DNA of 50,670 nt from Anaerolineae bacterium (lineage in GTDB: Bacteria > Chloroflexota > Anaerolineae > Aggregatilineales > Phototrophicaceae): NCBI GenBank assembly GCA_023382675.1, contig JAHDWN010000046.1:1-50670 (forward strand). The letters are read 5' to 3'. The first letter of the stretch is position 1. Each line of letters opens with the position of its first letter. The translations under genes were made by a program, and so were the position numbers. Shown here in pieces: positions 28,901 to 35,810 of the stretch. The notes below the pieces were generated by a model. The model had not been told where the DNA came from, searched no databases, and was given only the letters and a program-made list of their open reading frames with translations.

Positions 28901-30225
28901 CGGGAATGCCGAAGGCCTATGGCGATGAATTCAGGACACGGCAAGTGCTGCTGAACCTGGTTTCGAACGCGGCCAAATTCACCAAAGAAGGCTCAATTAC
29001 ACTCAATACGTATACTCAAGATGAGCCGACCGGTGAAACGTTTATCTGCATTGAAGTGACTGACACCGGTATCGGTATCGCAGAGCAAGACTTGCCACTG
29101 CTCTTCGAAGCCTTCCGCCAGATCGACTCGTCATTGACCAAGACTCAGAGCGGTACGGGGTTGGGCTTGCCGATTGCCAAATCGCTGGTCGAAATGCAGG
29201 GCGGCCAAATGACGGTGCAATCGGAGATCAACGTTGGTTCGACGTTCGCCATCTATATCCCGATTGCCCCATCCACAGCACCGCTGACATCCACGCAGGA
29301 AATGCAGGCAGTGAGCGATGGCTCGGCTGGCACGAACGGAACACATGCGCAGAAAGTGAAAGCCCCGCCACCACCAAAAGCAGATGAGCTGGAGGAAGAA
29401 GCCGCGCCTGCTTCGCAGATCACAGAGAAACAACCTGTGCCGATCAGCGCGCCCAAGCCTACTCATTTCAAACGGCAGGTCTTGTTGATCGAAGACAATC
29501 CCGATATGGTCGATCAATTCCGGCGCGTCTTGCAGCGAGACGGTTTCGACGTATTCACAGCTTCGATCACCCTTGAAGCAGAAGCGATGGCTAGCGGCTT
29601 GCATCCCAGTCTGATTATTCTCGACGCCAATTTTGCGGGAGACACCGGCTGGGAAATTCTGTCGCGGTTACAGCAGCGTGATGACACAGCGGATATTCCG
29701 GTGATCGTCGTCGCATTGAGTGACGAACACGAACGCGCGCTTGAAAATGGGGCGTTCACGTTTATCCGCAAGCCCTTCATGCCTGAGGTGCTCGCACAGG
29801 CAGCGAAAGACGCTGAGACGGAAGCCCAGCGTGACCGCATCTTGATCATCGACGATGAACCGAACAGCGTGCGTCTGTTGAATGATATTCTCGCGGATGC
29901 AGGCAAATACCGTGTCTTCTGGGCCGCGAATGGCGTTGAAGGTGTGTCCATGGTGGCGCGGCGGCGGCCTGATCTGGTGATCGTGGATCTGAGGATGCCA
30001 GAAATGGATGGTTTCCAGGTCATCCAGGAACTGAGAGGCAACCCGGAAACTGCCGCGATCCCGATCATGGTGGTTACGGGTGACACGCTGAACGAGACCG
30101 AAATGACACGGCTCAGCCTCCTCAAGGTCATCTATAAGCCAGATCTCGATATGCAGGGGCATCGTCAGTTCGTCGAAACTGTGAAGCAGCATCTTTCCAC
30201 CACGAATGGAGATCATCGAGGCTGA
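22984..30225 (+). CDS. Giant multi-GAF hybrid histidine kinase with two receivers
   Basis: A 2413-residue membrane kinase. Helix 1 (about residues 25-47), an extracytoplasmic sensor region (to about 335), helix 2 (337-360) and a HAMP-like linker come first. Then follow GAF1 (436-596), a Trp-marked GAF-like module (610-699), GAF2 (706-880), PAS (885-1005), and GAF3 to GAF7 (about 1015-1856). HisKA carries the phospho-acceptor H1876 in NMSHELRTPLNS. HATPase (about 1945-2095) has N, G1 (DTGIGI) and G2 (GTGLGLPIAKS) boxes. A Pro/Ala linker leads to receiver 1 (2164-2278, D2214) and receiver 2 (2284-2405, D2335). Receiver 1 seems to have Ala where the conserved Thr/Ser is expected. The GTG start is preceded by AGG. 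It is the only kinase in the cluster. Confidence 0.93.
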   Translation: MTMVRNNTPYIPQSQRLRRRAANRITLIVLIAFLIIGLLSFLGIRTVARENLERTHVETLQSVSQEIDTKLNQTYEDIQFLTTNSAIRTFASAVRATGGQRNSAAIESAQTALAQTFATTLVRNPEEYLAIRYVDLNGDVWSEVRQENGTPHISLDSEVTAQTNDATFLQGLQAPLNTMVTSELRFLTYAGSDELVEPLTPYVRFMTPTSTDTDSMTTAGMVQIDVALAQILNVLTTDTTITSVEGRRVVLIDDQTTLIADTSLTDANILRRIANGFGVSLESQLPALANAITTNNSAVRANVIEGVMASSLPIALTGANGTPWSLLLLDNAGSALDSATLNGILALLGSVMLGGIVGVVLQTVLRDTMRPLDQTAMLAMQIADAAVDPAQQTGVGFTESEAPDEITLAIENLRLQVQSLSQTLDMRTEHYRHNLELAARISRETATVHDLSILINRTLDLICDSFGFYHAQVFLVDEAGVNAVLRYSHGSAGQRLLAQEHKLAVGSASVIGQVTVKGEPVVVNDTSSETSGPHHFNPVLATTRAEMALPLTIGRRTIGALDIQSETANVFREDEVQIFQLLADQLAIAIQNARLLIETEARVEQIDRLNQQFIRSAWEKTLETGEIGESYYYDLMQVERGTPKDTGKGLRIPLTIRGVVIGEIEANAGADRKLSEGDEAFMRAVADRIGLAIENARLLGETQNTLAETFSLYELSRSLSEAANLEDVIRAINLTVVTDATGGQIGIFKVDATDITQVNLEITNTWTRREYEEATGTLLHLQDHSLLTSLTPNQVILVQDIASDGRVDAELRSLLQTSLGAKAAVLIPISVRGSVRGVLTLGFPTVRAFSQRDGRIFAALIDQASVAIDNRLLVQQNEQERERLDLILETLPAGVIVLDPQTLRPLQANQQAQTLLGQVIDSNTAFTIEGYNLYRTGTNAYYPATEMPVFSALANRHQEFCDDITVYHPDGLQIDLLANAAPILNEQGQVSAIVAAFQDISTLRNLENTLQENLRETILLYETTRSLAEAPEVGDVIDLMLAQLSLQDASEVYLVMTDEKTNSPHVIRSLSGLEGEFPLPQQLLDVQQPLFISDVAHPRQLEDEATRIALMNQGIRSLIVAPLRVQFRDDSPPSWVVMAFADQQDFSIEREQSFVALIDSVAVTLDNRYLVQSTQVALDTTAALYTATSTISRAQDLNELSESIQEALHWLKADIYAGFVRSGDVLQPMFNVNLDGGEIDFSSLLEMHRPTDAVFIQDLQEVLEPTPFEQELFNLGILRAFGMVPIRLQARFEGYVLIGYHRAHSFSEGETRYMAAIADSSSVMIDNLLLLDQIQDSLQETSVLYLSSRELSDALNEEDIVQVIVNHLLDRSANQVFVCSFDNGISEGSENTLRVVAHWQSETDEPIDFMGIMLSSDYFPAWRILSSEDLMLIDDVETDEHLSDAERQGLQSLGLRSVSVLPLSGRTQRLGVILIGDNAPFKHSDREERIYGSFAEQASLRLEASRLLIQTERRARQLTTSARVGQLASSLEELSRLLPTIVDLIKEAFGYDHAQIFLMDEEHRFAVLSASTGEAGEQLLAAKHKLEKGSQSVIGQVTATGEPVLALDTSLTGAVHRPNRFLPNTRAEIAVPLILKGRVVGALDVQSNTPNFFNQDDISVLTTLAAQISVAIDNAALYEESQARAKDMYFLFTVATAAAGADTLSETMQNITLALQELLEAAAVSVYLPVELTDGEITITELRPVAIAGSDMPLSEISEIRLGETDTLHGRSASELRPYIIGDISEEHDYVPIIGDAQSAIIVPLSVGNQLISLLTMESLELNAYDDDTLTLLLTLSGTLSAIVQNQKLLEELQQTNEQLLELDRLKSDFLANMSHELRTPLNSIIGFSRVILKGIDGPLTEMQEQDLTTIYNSGQHLLNLINDILDQAKIAAGKMDLQCDYFDIKPVIESVRSIGIGLVKDKPIDIIVHMAPGMPKAYGDEFRTRQVLLNLVSNAAKFTKEGSITLNTYTQDEPTGETFICIEVTDTGIGIAEQDLPLLFEAFRQIDSSLTKTQSGTGLGLPIAKSLVEMQGGQMTVQSEINVGSTFAIYIPIAPSTAPLTSTQEMQAVSDGSAGTNGTHAQKVKAPPPPKADELEEEAAPASQITEKQPVPISAPKPTHFKRQVLLIEDNPDMVDQFRRVLQRDGFDVFTASITLEAEAMASGLHPSLIILDANFAGDTGWEILSRLQQRDDTADIPVIVVALSDEHERALENGAFTFIRKPFMPEVLAQAAKDAETEAQRDRILIIDDEPNSVRLLNDILADAGKYRVFWAANGVEGVSMVARRRPDLVIVDLRMPEMDGFQVIQELRGNPETAAIPIMVVTGDTLNETEMTRLSLLKVIYKPDLDMQGHRQFVETVKQHLSTTNGDHRG

Positions 30226-31898
30226 TGGAGACACATTCGACACGCCACATTGACCTGGAATGTCTGCACTGCAAAACGCGGGTTCCATTGGACAAAAATG
30301 TGGCGGGCTGTCCCAACTGCGGCGAGAACATTCTCGAAGCACGCTATGATCTCAATCTGATCAACGTCCAGGAATGGCAAGCGGCGCTGAAAAGGCGCCG
30401 CCCTGGAGTCTGGCGCTATCTGGAAGTCCTGCCGATCTACGACAAGCGCAACATTGTCAGTCTGGGCGAAGGCGGAACGCCATTGATTCGTTCCCAGGCG
30501 CTGGCGAGCATGTTGGGGCTGAAGTATCTCTACATCAAAGACGAACGCCAGGGGCCGACGAATAGTTTCAAAGACCGGCAGGCCACAGTCGCGATTTCTG
30601 CGATGCGCGAAATCGGTGTCGATGAGGTCGTGGTGGCGAGCACGGGCAACGTAGCAATCGCTTATGCTGCGTATGGCGCACGCGCCGGGATCAAGCTGTG
30701 GGCGTTCTTCCCCAGCCTGACGCCAGGCCCCAAGATGCGTGAAGCAGCGCTCTACGGTGCGGAAGTCATCAAGATCAGCGGTAGTTACGACGAAACGAAA
30801 GAAATTGCCGCGCGCTTCGCCAAGAACAAACACGTCTTTCTCGACCGAGGCATCAAGAGCGTCGCCGCAATCGAGGCGATGAAGACCATCGCTTATGAAA
30901 TCGCCGAAGACCTGGGTGAAGAACTGGAACACGGGCAGCGCTGGCGTTCGCCGGACTGGTTCTTCCAGGGTGTGAGCGGCGGCATGGGGCCGATTGGAGT
31001 TGCCAAGGGCTTCCGCGAGATGCAGTCGATGGGGCTGGTCGATAAGCTGCCTGCCCTGGGGCTGATTCAATCGACGGGCTGCGCGCCCATGGTCGATGCC
31101 TTTGTGCGCGGCCAACGTATCGCAACGCCTGTGAACAATCCACAGACGGTGATCGCCACCCTGGCGACAGGCAACCCCGGTCGCGCATACGAGCTGCTTT
31201 ACGACTACGTCCAGGAAAATGGCGGCTACTTTGCCGACGCGACCGACGAAGAAGCTTTTGACGCGATCCGTCTGGTAGCGCGGCTGGACGGCATTTCTGT
31301 AGAACCTGCCGCCGGTGTGATGTTCGCCGGGCTGTTCAAAATGGTGCAGCGTGGCATCATCAAGCCGGATGAGGTGGTGGTGCTCAATTGCAGCGGTCAC
31401 ACGCTGCCGGTCGAACGTGAAATTCTGGGCGAGCAGTGGCAGAAACAGGTCGAGCTACAACACGCGAAGACTGTACAACTACCAGAGGATAAGTTGTTAT
31501 CTGCTCTCGATCACATCGAATCGAGCATCCGGCGCATCCTGGTGATCGAAGACAGCCCGGACGCCGCACGCTTGATCAAGCGCCTGCTCGAAGCACGCGC
31601 ACAGAATTACGACGTTCATCTCGCCGATGATGGGCGCACCGGTCTGCAAATGATGCTGGAAATCAAGCCGGATCTGGTGATCACCGATTTGATGATGCCC
31701 GACGTGGACGGTTTCGTCGTCATTGAGGCGATGAAGAGCGACGAGCTTTTGCAGCACGTGCCCATCGTCGTCATCACGGCGAAAGAGCTGACCGCCAGCG
31801 ACCGGGAGCGGCTCAACGGCCAGATCGAGATGCTCCTCCAGAAAGGCTCGTCGATTGACGAAGATTTCATCGACAGTCTGGTGGATAAGCTGGAATAG
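30225..31898 (+). CDS. Threonine-synthase-like PLP enzyme fused to a C-terminal receiver domain
   Basis: A 557-residue fusion. An N-terminal Cys4 zinc ribbon (C13, C16, C29, C32) precedes a fold-type II PLP domain (about residues 70-415) with the Schiff-base lysine K116 in NSFKDRQ, the STGNVAIAYAAYGARAG segment and the glycine loop SGGMGP. This arrangement fits threonine synthase (O-phosphohomoserine to threonine); a related lyase or cysteate-synthase-like enzyme is possible. After a short helical linker, an intact receiver (about 436-557) shows acidic IEDSPD, acceptor D488 in LVITDLMMPDVDG, Thr in VVITAKE and Lys in LLQKGSS. The frame is continuous across the junction. Its ATG shares one base with the kinase stop (TGATG), so it is translated with the kinase and is probably its phosphorylation target. 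Confidence 0.88.
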   Translation: METHSTRHIDLECLHCKTRVPLDKNVAGCPNCGENILEARYDLNLINVQEWQAALKRRRPGVWRYLEVLPIYDKRNIVSLGEGGTPLIRSQALASMLGLKYLYIKDERQGPTNSFKDRQATVAISAMREIGVDEVVVASTGNVAIAYAAYGARAGIKLWAFFPSLTPGPKMREAALYGAEVIKISGSYDETKEIAARFAKNKHVFLDRGIKSVAAIEAMKTIAYEIAEDLGEELEHGQRWRSPDWFFQGVSGGMGPIGVAKGFREMQSMGLVDKLPALGLIQSTGCAPMVDAFVRGQRIATPVNNPQTVIATLATGNPGRAYELLYDYVQENGGYFADATDEEAFDAIRLVARLDGISVEPAAGVMFAGLFKMVQRGIIKPDEVVVLNCSGHTLPVEREILGEQWQKQVELQHAKTVQLPEDKLLSALDHIESSIRRILVIEDSPDAARLIKRLLEARAQNYDVHLADDGRTGLQMMLEIKPDLVITDLMMPDVDGFVVIEAMKSDELLQHVPIVVITAKELTASDRERLNGQIEMLLQKGSSIDEDFIDSLVDKLE

Positions 31899-31923
31899 GG
31901 CGCTGACAGATTGAATCTGACAG

Positions 31924-31951
31924 ACAGGGCGCGACGCAGGTTGCGCCCTGT
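31924..31951 (+). terminator. Hairpin ending the signalling cluster
   Basis: ACAGGGCGC (31924-31932) pairs perfectly with GCGCCCTGT (31943-31951), with T-rich but interrupted sequence after it. It lies 26 bases after the stop of the fusion enzyme and before the acyl-CoA dehydrogenase gene, so it marks the end of the cluster. Confidence 0.6.
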
Positions 31952-32021
31952 TGATTCTGGTGTTTCTGACCGAATGGCGGTCTAATCTTTGACAGCTAGA
32001 GAGTATGAAAGGTTGATGGTC

Positions 32022-33509
32022 ATGTTCGAACTTGCCCATTCACCAGCAGGTTTTTTGAGCCATATGTTAGGCGAGGCCCTGCCGCACGACTTGCCGCTGG
32101 ATGCCTACGAGCAGTGGTGGGAAACGCGAGGCAGAGCAATTTCATCCGATGTAGATCGCGCGGGCACGGCGTGGATCCGGCAATATGATTTGATGGCGAA
32201 CCGGATCGACGAGTTGGTGTTTCCAAGTGGCTACCGCGACATGCTGCTAGAGGGGTATCAAAACGGTGTCATCTGGCGCGGGTTCGCGCCTGCCAACGAA
32301 GGCCTGACAGCGGTTTACGCATTGGGCTACATCGCCGGTTACTACGATACTGGCTTGTACTGTCCGTACACGGTTTCCTTGGCGACGGCGGCGGTCGTTG
32401 ATAAGTATGCCGCCCCGGAAGTACGCGACCGGTATCTGCCCCGGATGCTGGCGCGCGACGAGACAGTGTGGCAGGGCGCGACCTGGATGACGGAGGCGCG
32501 CGGCGGCAGCGACCTGGGCGGCGCGGTCGAGACGGTTGCGCGACAGACGCGCGATGGCTGGCGACTGACGGGTGAGAAATATTTTTGCAGCAACGCCAAC
32601 GCGGAGCTGGCTGTCGTCGCTGCCCGCCCGGAAGGTGCGCCGCCCGGTGTGCGTGGACTGGCGTTGTTCCTCGTGCCGCGCTATCGCCAGGATGGCAGCC
32701 TCAACGTCTACATTCGACGCTTGAAAGACAAGATCGCGACCCGTTCTGTGCCGACCGGCGAAGTCGAACTGCGCGACAGCGAAGCGTATTTGCTGGGCAA
32801 GCCGGAGCACGGCATTTACCTGATCATGGAAGTGCTGAATCTATCGCGTGTCGCCAACAACATCGGCAGTGTCAGCCTGATGCAGAATGCCCTGGCGCAG
32901 GCCTATGCGTTCGCGTCGGAGCGGCAGGCGTTCGGCAAGCGTCTAATCGACCAACCGCTGATGCGCCGCCAGTTCGAGCAGAAGTGGCTGGGTCTGCACG
33001 CCGCGTTCACCCTCGCCTGGGAAACAGTGCTGCTGGCGGAGACGGCCTGGCGCGAGCAAGCGGGCAGCTATTCCGAGCGCTTCCAGTTGTTCCGGATTAT
33101 GATCCACCTGGCGAAATACTGGACGGCAGAACAGGCCGTGCAGTACGCAAAATGGGCGATGGAGGTCAACGGCGGTCACGGCACGCTGGCAGAATTCGGC
33201 GTCGAACGCCTGCTGCGCGAGGCGATGATCACCGACATCTGGGAAGGGCCGCCACACCGCCAGGCGCTCGACGGCCTGGAAGCGATGGAACGCAAAGGCG
33301 CGCATCGGCTGCTGTTCGCGCACCTTGCGCCGTATGCTGACTCGGAAACGCTGCAAGACATGCAGGCGCGTGTCGAGGCCCACTTGGCGCTGGCACAGGA
33401 TGAGAAAGAAGCGAGCGCGTTCGACTTGTTCGACGCGCTTGCCCCATTCGCTGCGTCAGCGCTCGTGCGCAAATACGAAGCTATAGAAATGATGGCAGGT
33501 AGAAACTGA
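32022..33509 (+). CDS. Acyl-CoA dehydrogenase family protein, AidB-like
   Basis: A 495-residue flavoprotein of the acyl-CoA dehydrogenase superfamily, long like AidB rather than the 380-residue core enzymes. Matches are MTEARGGSDLGG (FAD-binding loop, about residues 155-166), LTGEKYFCSNANAE, the helical block RVANNIGSVSLMQNALAQAYAFASERQAFGK (about 276-306), and the C-terminal VNGGHGTLAEFGVERLLREAMITDIWEGPPHRQ, in which the usual catalytic-base position and the IWEG motif are seen. The ATG at 32022 is chosen because GAAAGG lies nine bases upstream; a closer ATG (32016) and a TTG (31989) are in frame. Substrate unknown; AidB proteins act in protection from alkylation. The last 29 bases overlap the convergent pirin gene. 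Confidence 0.88.
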   Translation: MFELAHSPAGFLSHMLGEALPHDLPLDAYEQWWETRGRAISSDVDRAGTAWIRQYDLMANRIDELVFPSGYRDMLLEGYQNGVIWRGFAPANEGLTAVYALGYIAGYYDTGLYCPYTVSLATAAVVDKYAAPEVRDRYLPRMLARDETVWQGATWMTEARGGSDLGGAVETVARQTRDGWRLTGEKYFCSNANAELAVVAARPEGAPPGVRGLALFLVPRYRQDGSLNVYIRRLKDKIATRSVPTGEVELRDSEAYLLGKPEHGIYLIMEVLNLSRVANNIGSVSLMQNALAQAYAFASERQAFGKRLIDQPLMRRQFEQKWLGLHAAFTLAWETVLLAETAWREQAGSYSERFQLFRIMIHLAKYWTAEQAVQYAKWAMEVNGGHGTLAEFGVERLLREAMITDIWEGPPHRQALDGLEAMERKGAHRLLFAHLAPYADSETLQDMQARVEAHLALAQDEKEASAFDLFDALAPFAASALVRKYEAIEMMAGRN

Positions 33510-34251
33510 GGTAGTGCAGCGGCGCTTCCTGCCCCGCGCTAAGATACGCATGAGCGTCAGGACGCGCCAGAACGACATCGTACTGCCCCAGGTTGGCGTT
33601 CAAGCGATCATTCTGAAGAGCGCCGCTGCCGTCGGTGACGTAAAGAAACAGATCTTCATCTGCGCGCGGCGGCTCCAGCGCGACGCTGCCACCGGGCGTG
33701 ATCGTCGTCGCGGTCAAACGCGCGTTGACATGGCTGTCGATTGGCGATTCCCCGTCGATGAGATCGTAGATCGTCGCTCCGTTCTGGCGGCGGGCGGGCA
33801 GCGCTTCTTTGCCAAGCTGCTGGTAATGTGGCGACAGATGGCGATACTGCGCAGCAGCAGCGAACCAGATCTGGATCACGCGGGTCGGCGCATCGGTACG
33901 GTTTAGCTCCTGATGCTCAATCCAATCGCCGGAGAACATGCGCTGGAATTCCCCGGCGTGGATGTCGCCGCGTCCGCCGGTCGTATCTTCGTGATAGAGC
34001 GTGCCTTCGAGCACCCAGGTATAGATCTCCAGGCCGCGATGCGGATGCCACGTGAAGCCATTGCGCGGCGCGATCTCGGTCATGTGTGCCGTGATCATGC
34101 CGCTCAGGCGCTGCAAAGGACTCCAGCCGCCGACTGCGAAATGCGAGTGCAGCCAATGGATCGGCCGCACATCCGGGAAGCTATCAGCAGGAAAGTACTG
34201 GAGGTCTTCTCGACGGACAAAAGCAGGATCGTAGACGGTCGGCTGGAACAT
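33481..34251 (-). CDS. Pirin family protein
   Basis: A 256-residue bicupin. The N-terminal cupin contains the pirin metal-site pattern: two His in WHPHRGLE, a third in TLYHEDTTG and the distal EHQE segment (about residues 69-115). The C-terminal cupin has the usual AVALEPPRADEDLFLYV-like part. Pirins bind iron and act as quercetinases or redox-dependent co-regulators. A GTG directly before the ATG is an alternative start. The gene follows proS by 14 bases and is probably co-transcribed with it. Confidence 0.92.
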   Translation of the reverse strand: MFQPTVYDPAFVRREDLQYFPADSFPDVRPIHWLHSHFAVGGWSPLQRLSGMITAHMTEIAPRNGFTWHPHRGLEIYTWVLEGTLYHEDTTGGRGDIHAGEFQRMFSGDWIEHQELNRTDAPTRVIQIWFAAAAQYRHLSPHYQQLGKEALPARRQNGATIYDLIDGESPIDSHVNARLTATTITPGGSVALEPPRADEDLFLYVTDGSGALQNDRLNANLGQYDVVLARPDAHAYLSAGQEAPLHYLSFYLPSFL

Positions 34252-34265
34252 CACATCACCAGGAA

Positions 34266-35708
34266 CTAATAGGCTTTAGCAAACAGGGCGGTCTGGTTGG
34301 TTGTACGTCCGGTCAGGAGGCACTTGCCCTCGCCACCGGGCTGTTCGAGCGGATAGCAGCGGTGCGTCGCCTGCGTCTCGGCTTTGATCCGCTTCTCGTT
34401 TTCGGCGTCGTCTGCCCACCAGCCGCGCGCGAAACCGCCCGTCTCGACGACCTGTTTGAGTTCGTCGTAGCTACTGACGTCGTGAATGTTGGCGTCGCGG
34501 AAGGCTGTCGCCTGGGCAAGCAGACCGTTGTGGACTTCATCGAGGAGCGCGGCGACACTGGCGGCGAGGCCATCCTGCGCGAGCGTGCGCTTGCCCTCTT
34601 TGCCGGGCACATCACGGCGAGCGGCGACGACGACGTTGTTCGCCACATCTTTGGGGCCGACTTCGAGGCGCACCGGAACGCCGCGCATTTCCCAATCGTT
34701 GAATTTGAAGCCGGGCGAGAGATCCTCGCGTTTATCGACCCAGACGCGGATGCCCGCATCGGCCAGCGCCTTCTTGATCGGCTCGATGGCACTAAGGACG
34801 GCGCTGCGCTCATCATCGTTGCGGAAGATGGGCACGACGACGACCTGATAGGGCGCAAGCTTGGGCGGCAGGCGCAGGCCTTTTTCGTCGCCGTGGGCCA
34901 TGATGACCGCGCCGACCATGCGCCAACTGAGACCCCACGAGGTTGTCCAGCAATGTTGAAGCTGGTTGCTGCGGTCAAGGTACTGGATGTTGAAGGCTTT
35001 GGCGAAATTCTGGCCCAGGTTGTGACTGGTGCAGCTCTGAAGCGCGCGTTTGTCGCCCATCATCGATTCGATAGTGTAGGTACGCAGCGCGCCGGCGAAA
35101 CGTTCGCTGGCACTCTTCAGCCCCTTGATGCCAGGGATAGCGGCGACGTTGTAGACGACGTCGTAGTAAACGTCGAGCATTTGCAGCGTTTCTTCCTCGG
35201 CTTCGGCTTCGGTGGCGTGGGCGGTGTGCCCCTCCTGCCAGAGGAACTCGGCCGTGCGCAGGAATGGGCGCGTGCGCAGTTCCCAGCGGACGACGTTGCC
35301 CCATTGGTTCATCAGCACCGGCAAGTCGCGGTAGGACTGAATCCAGTTGGCGTAGGCCTCGCCGATGATGGTTTCGGATGTGGGGCGGATGACGAGCGGC
35401 TCGGCCAGTTCTTCACCGCCGCCATGCGTAACGACGGCCAGTTCCGGGCTGAAGCCTTCGACGTGCTCGGCCTCGCGCTGGAGGTAGCTCATTGGGATAA
35501 AGAGCGGGAAGTAGGCGTTCTGATGCCCGGTGGCTTTGAAGCGCGCATCCAGCGCATTCTTGATGCCTTCCCAGATTTCGTAGCCATAGGGCTTGATGAT
35601 GACGCAGCCGCGCACCGGCGACGAGGCGGCCATATCCGCACGATAGACGATGTCGTTGTACCAGGCGGAGAAATCTTCTGCGGGCGAAGGTAAAGGCTGA
35701 TTAGACAT
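34266..35708 (-). CDS. proS: Prolyl-tRNA synthetase, archaeal/eukaryotic type
   Basis: A 480-residue class II aminoacyl-tRNA synthetase that charges tRNA-Pro. Motif 1 is in KPYGYEIWEGIKNALDARF, motif 2 in NVVRWELRTRPFLRTAEFLWQEGHTAH (about residues 134-160) and motif 3 near GLSWRMVGAVIMAHGDEKGLRLPP. An anticodon-binding domain (about 285-385) and a C-terminal domain ending in Tyr follow. The absence of the long bacterial editing insertion between motifs 2 and 3 and the terminal Tyr identify the archaeal-type enzyme. The ATG at 35708 is preceded by GAGGG; an upstream frame extension lacks family similarity. It has its own -10 (35752-35757). Confidence 0.95.
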   Translation of the reverse strand: MSNQPLPSPAEDFSAWYNDIVYRADMAASSPVRGCVIIKPYGYEIWEGIKNALDARFKATGHQNAYFPLFIPMSYLQREAEHVEGFSPELAVVTHGGGEELAEPLVIRPTSETIIGEAYANWIQSYRDLPVLMNQWGNVVRWELRTRPFLRTAEFLWQEGHTAHATEAEAEEETLQMLDVYYDVVYNVAAIPGIKGLKSASERFAGALRTYTIESMMGDKRALQSCTSHNLGQNFAKAFNIQYLDRSNQLQHCWTTSWGLSWRMVGAVIMAHGDEKGLRLPPKLAPYQVVVVPIFRNDDERSAVLSAIEPIKKALADAGIRVWVDKREDLSPGFKFNDWEMRGVPVRLEVGPKDVANNVVVAARRDVPGKEGKRTLAQDGLAASVAALLDEVHNGLLAQATAFRDANIHDVSSYDELKQVVETGGFARGWWADDAENEKRIKAETQATHRCYPLEQPGGEGKCLLTGRTTNQTALFAKAY

Positions 35709-35751
35709 AATCCCTCGTAATCGGTGTACTGTGGTGTCCAAAACTTGGCTG

Positions 35752-35757
35752 ATTATA
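35752..35757 (-). promoter_or_regulatory. -10 element (TATAAT) upstream of proS
   Basis: The minus strand reads TATAAT at 35757-35752, 43 bases before the proS ATG. No convincing -35 is seen. It suggests that proS and the pirin gene can be transcribed apart from rsmI. Confidence 0.45.
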
Positions 35758-35810
35758 ACGGACAGCGCAAAACCAGCGTGAGGGTCGAGTCAGGCTCAAT
35801 TCCCGCGTGA

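Noticed and set aside
30213-31400. A 395-codon minus-strand frame opposite the threonine-synthase-like gene
   Set aside because: Shadow of the conserved PLP enzyme; His/Arg-rich and without domains.
34362-35693. A 443-codon plus-strand frame opposite proS
   Set aside because: Shadow of the highly conserved proS gene in GC-rich DNA; no family similarity.
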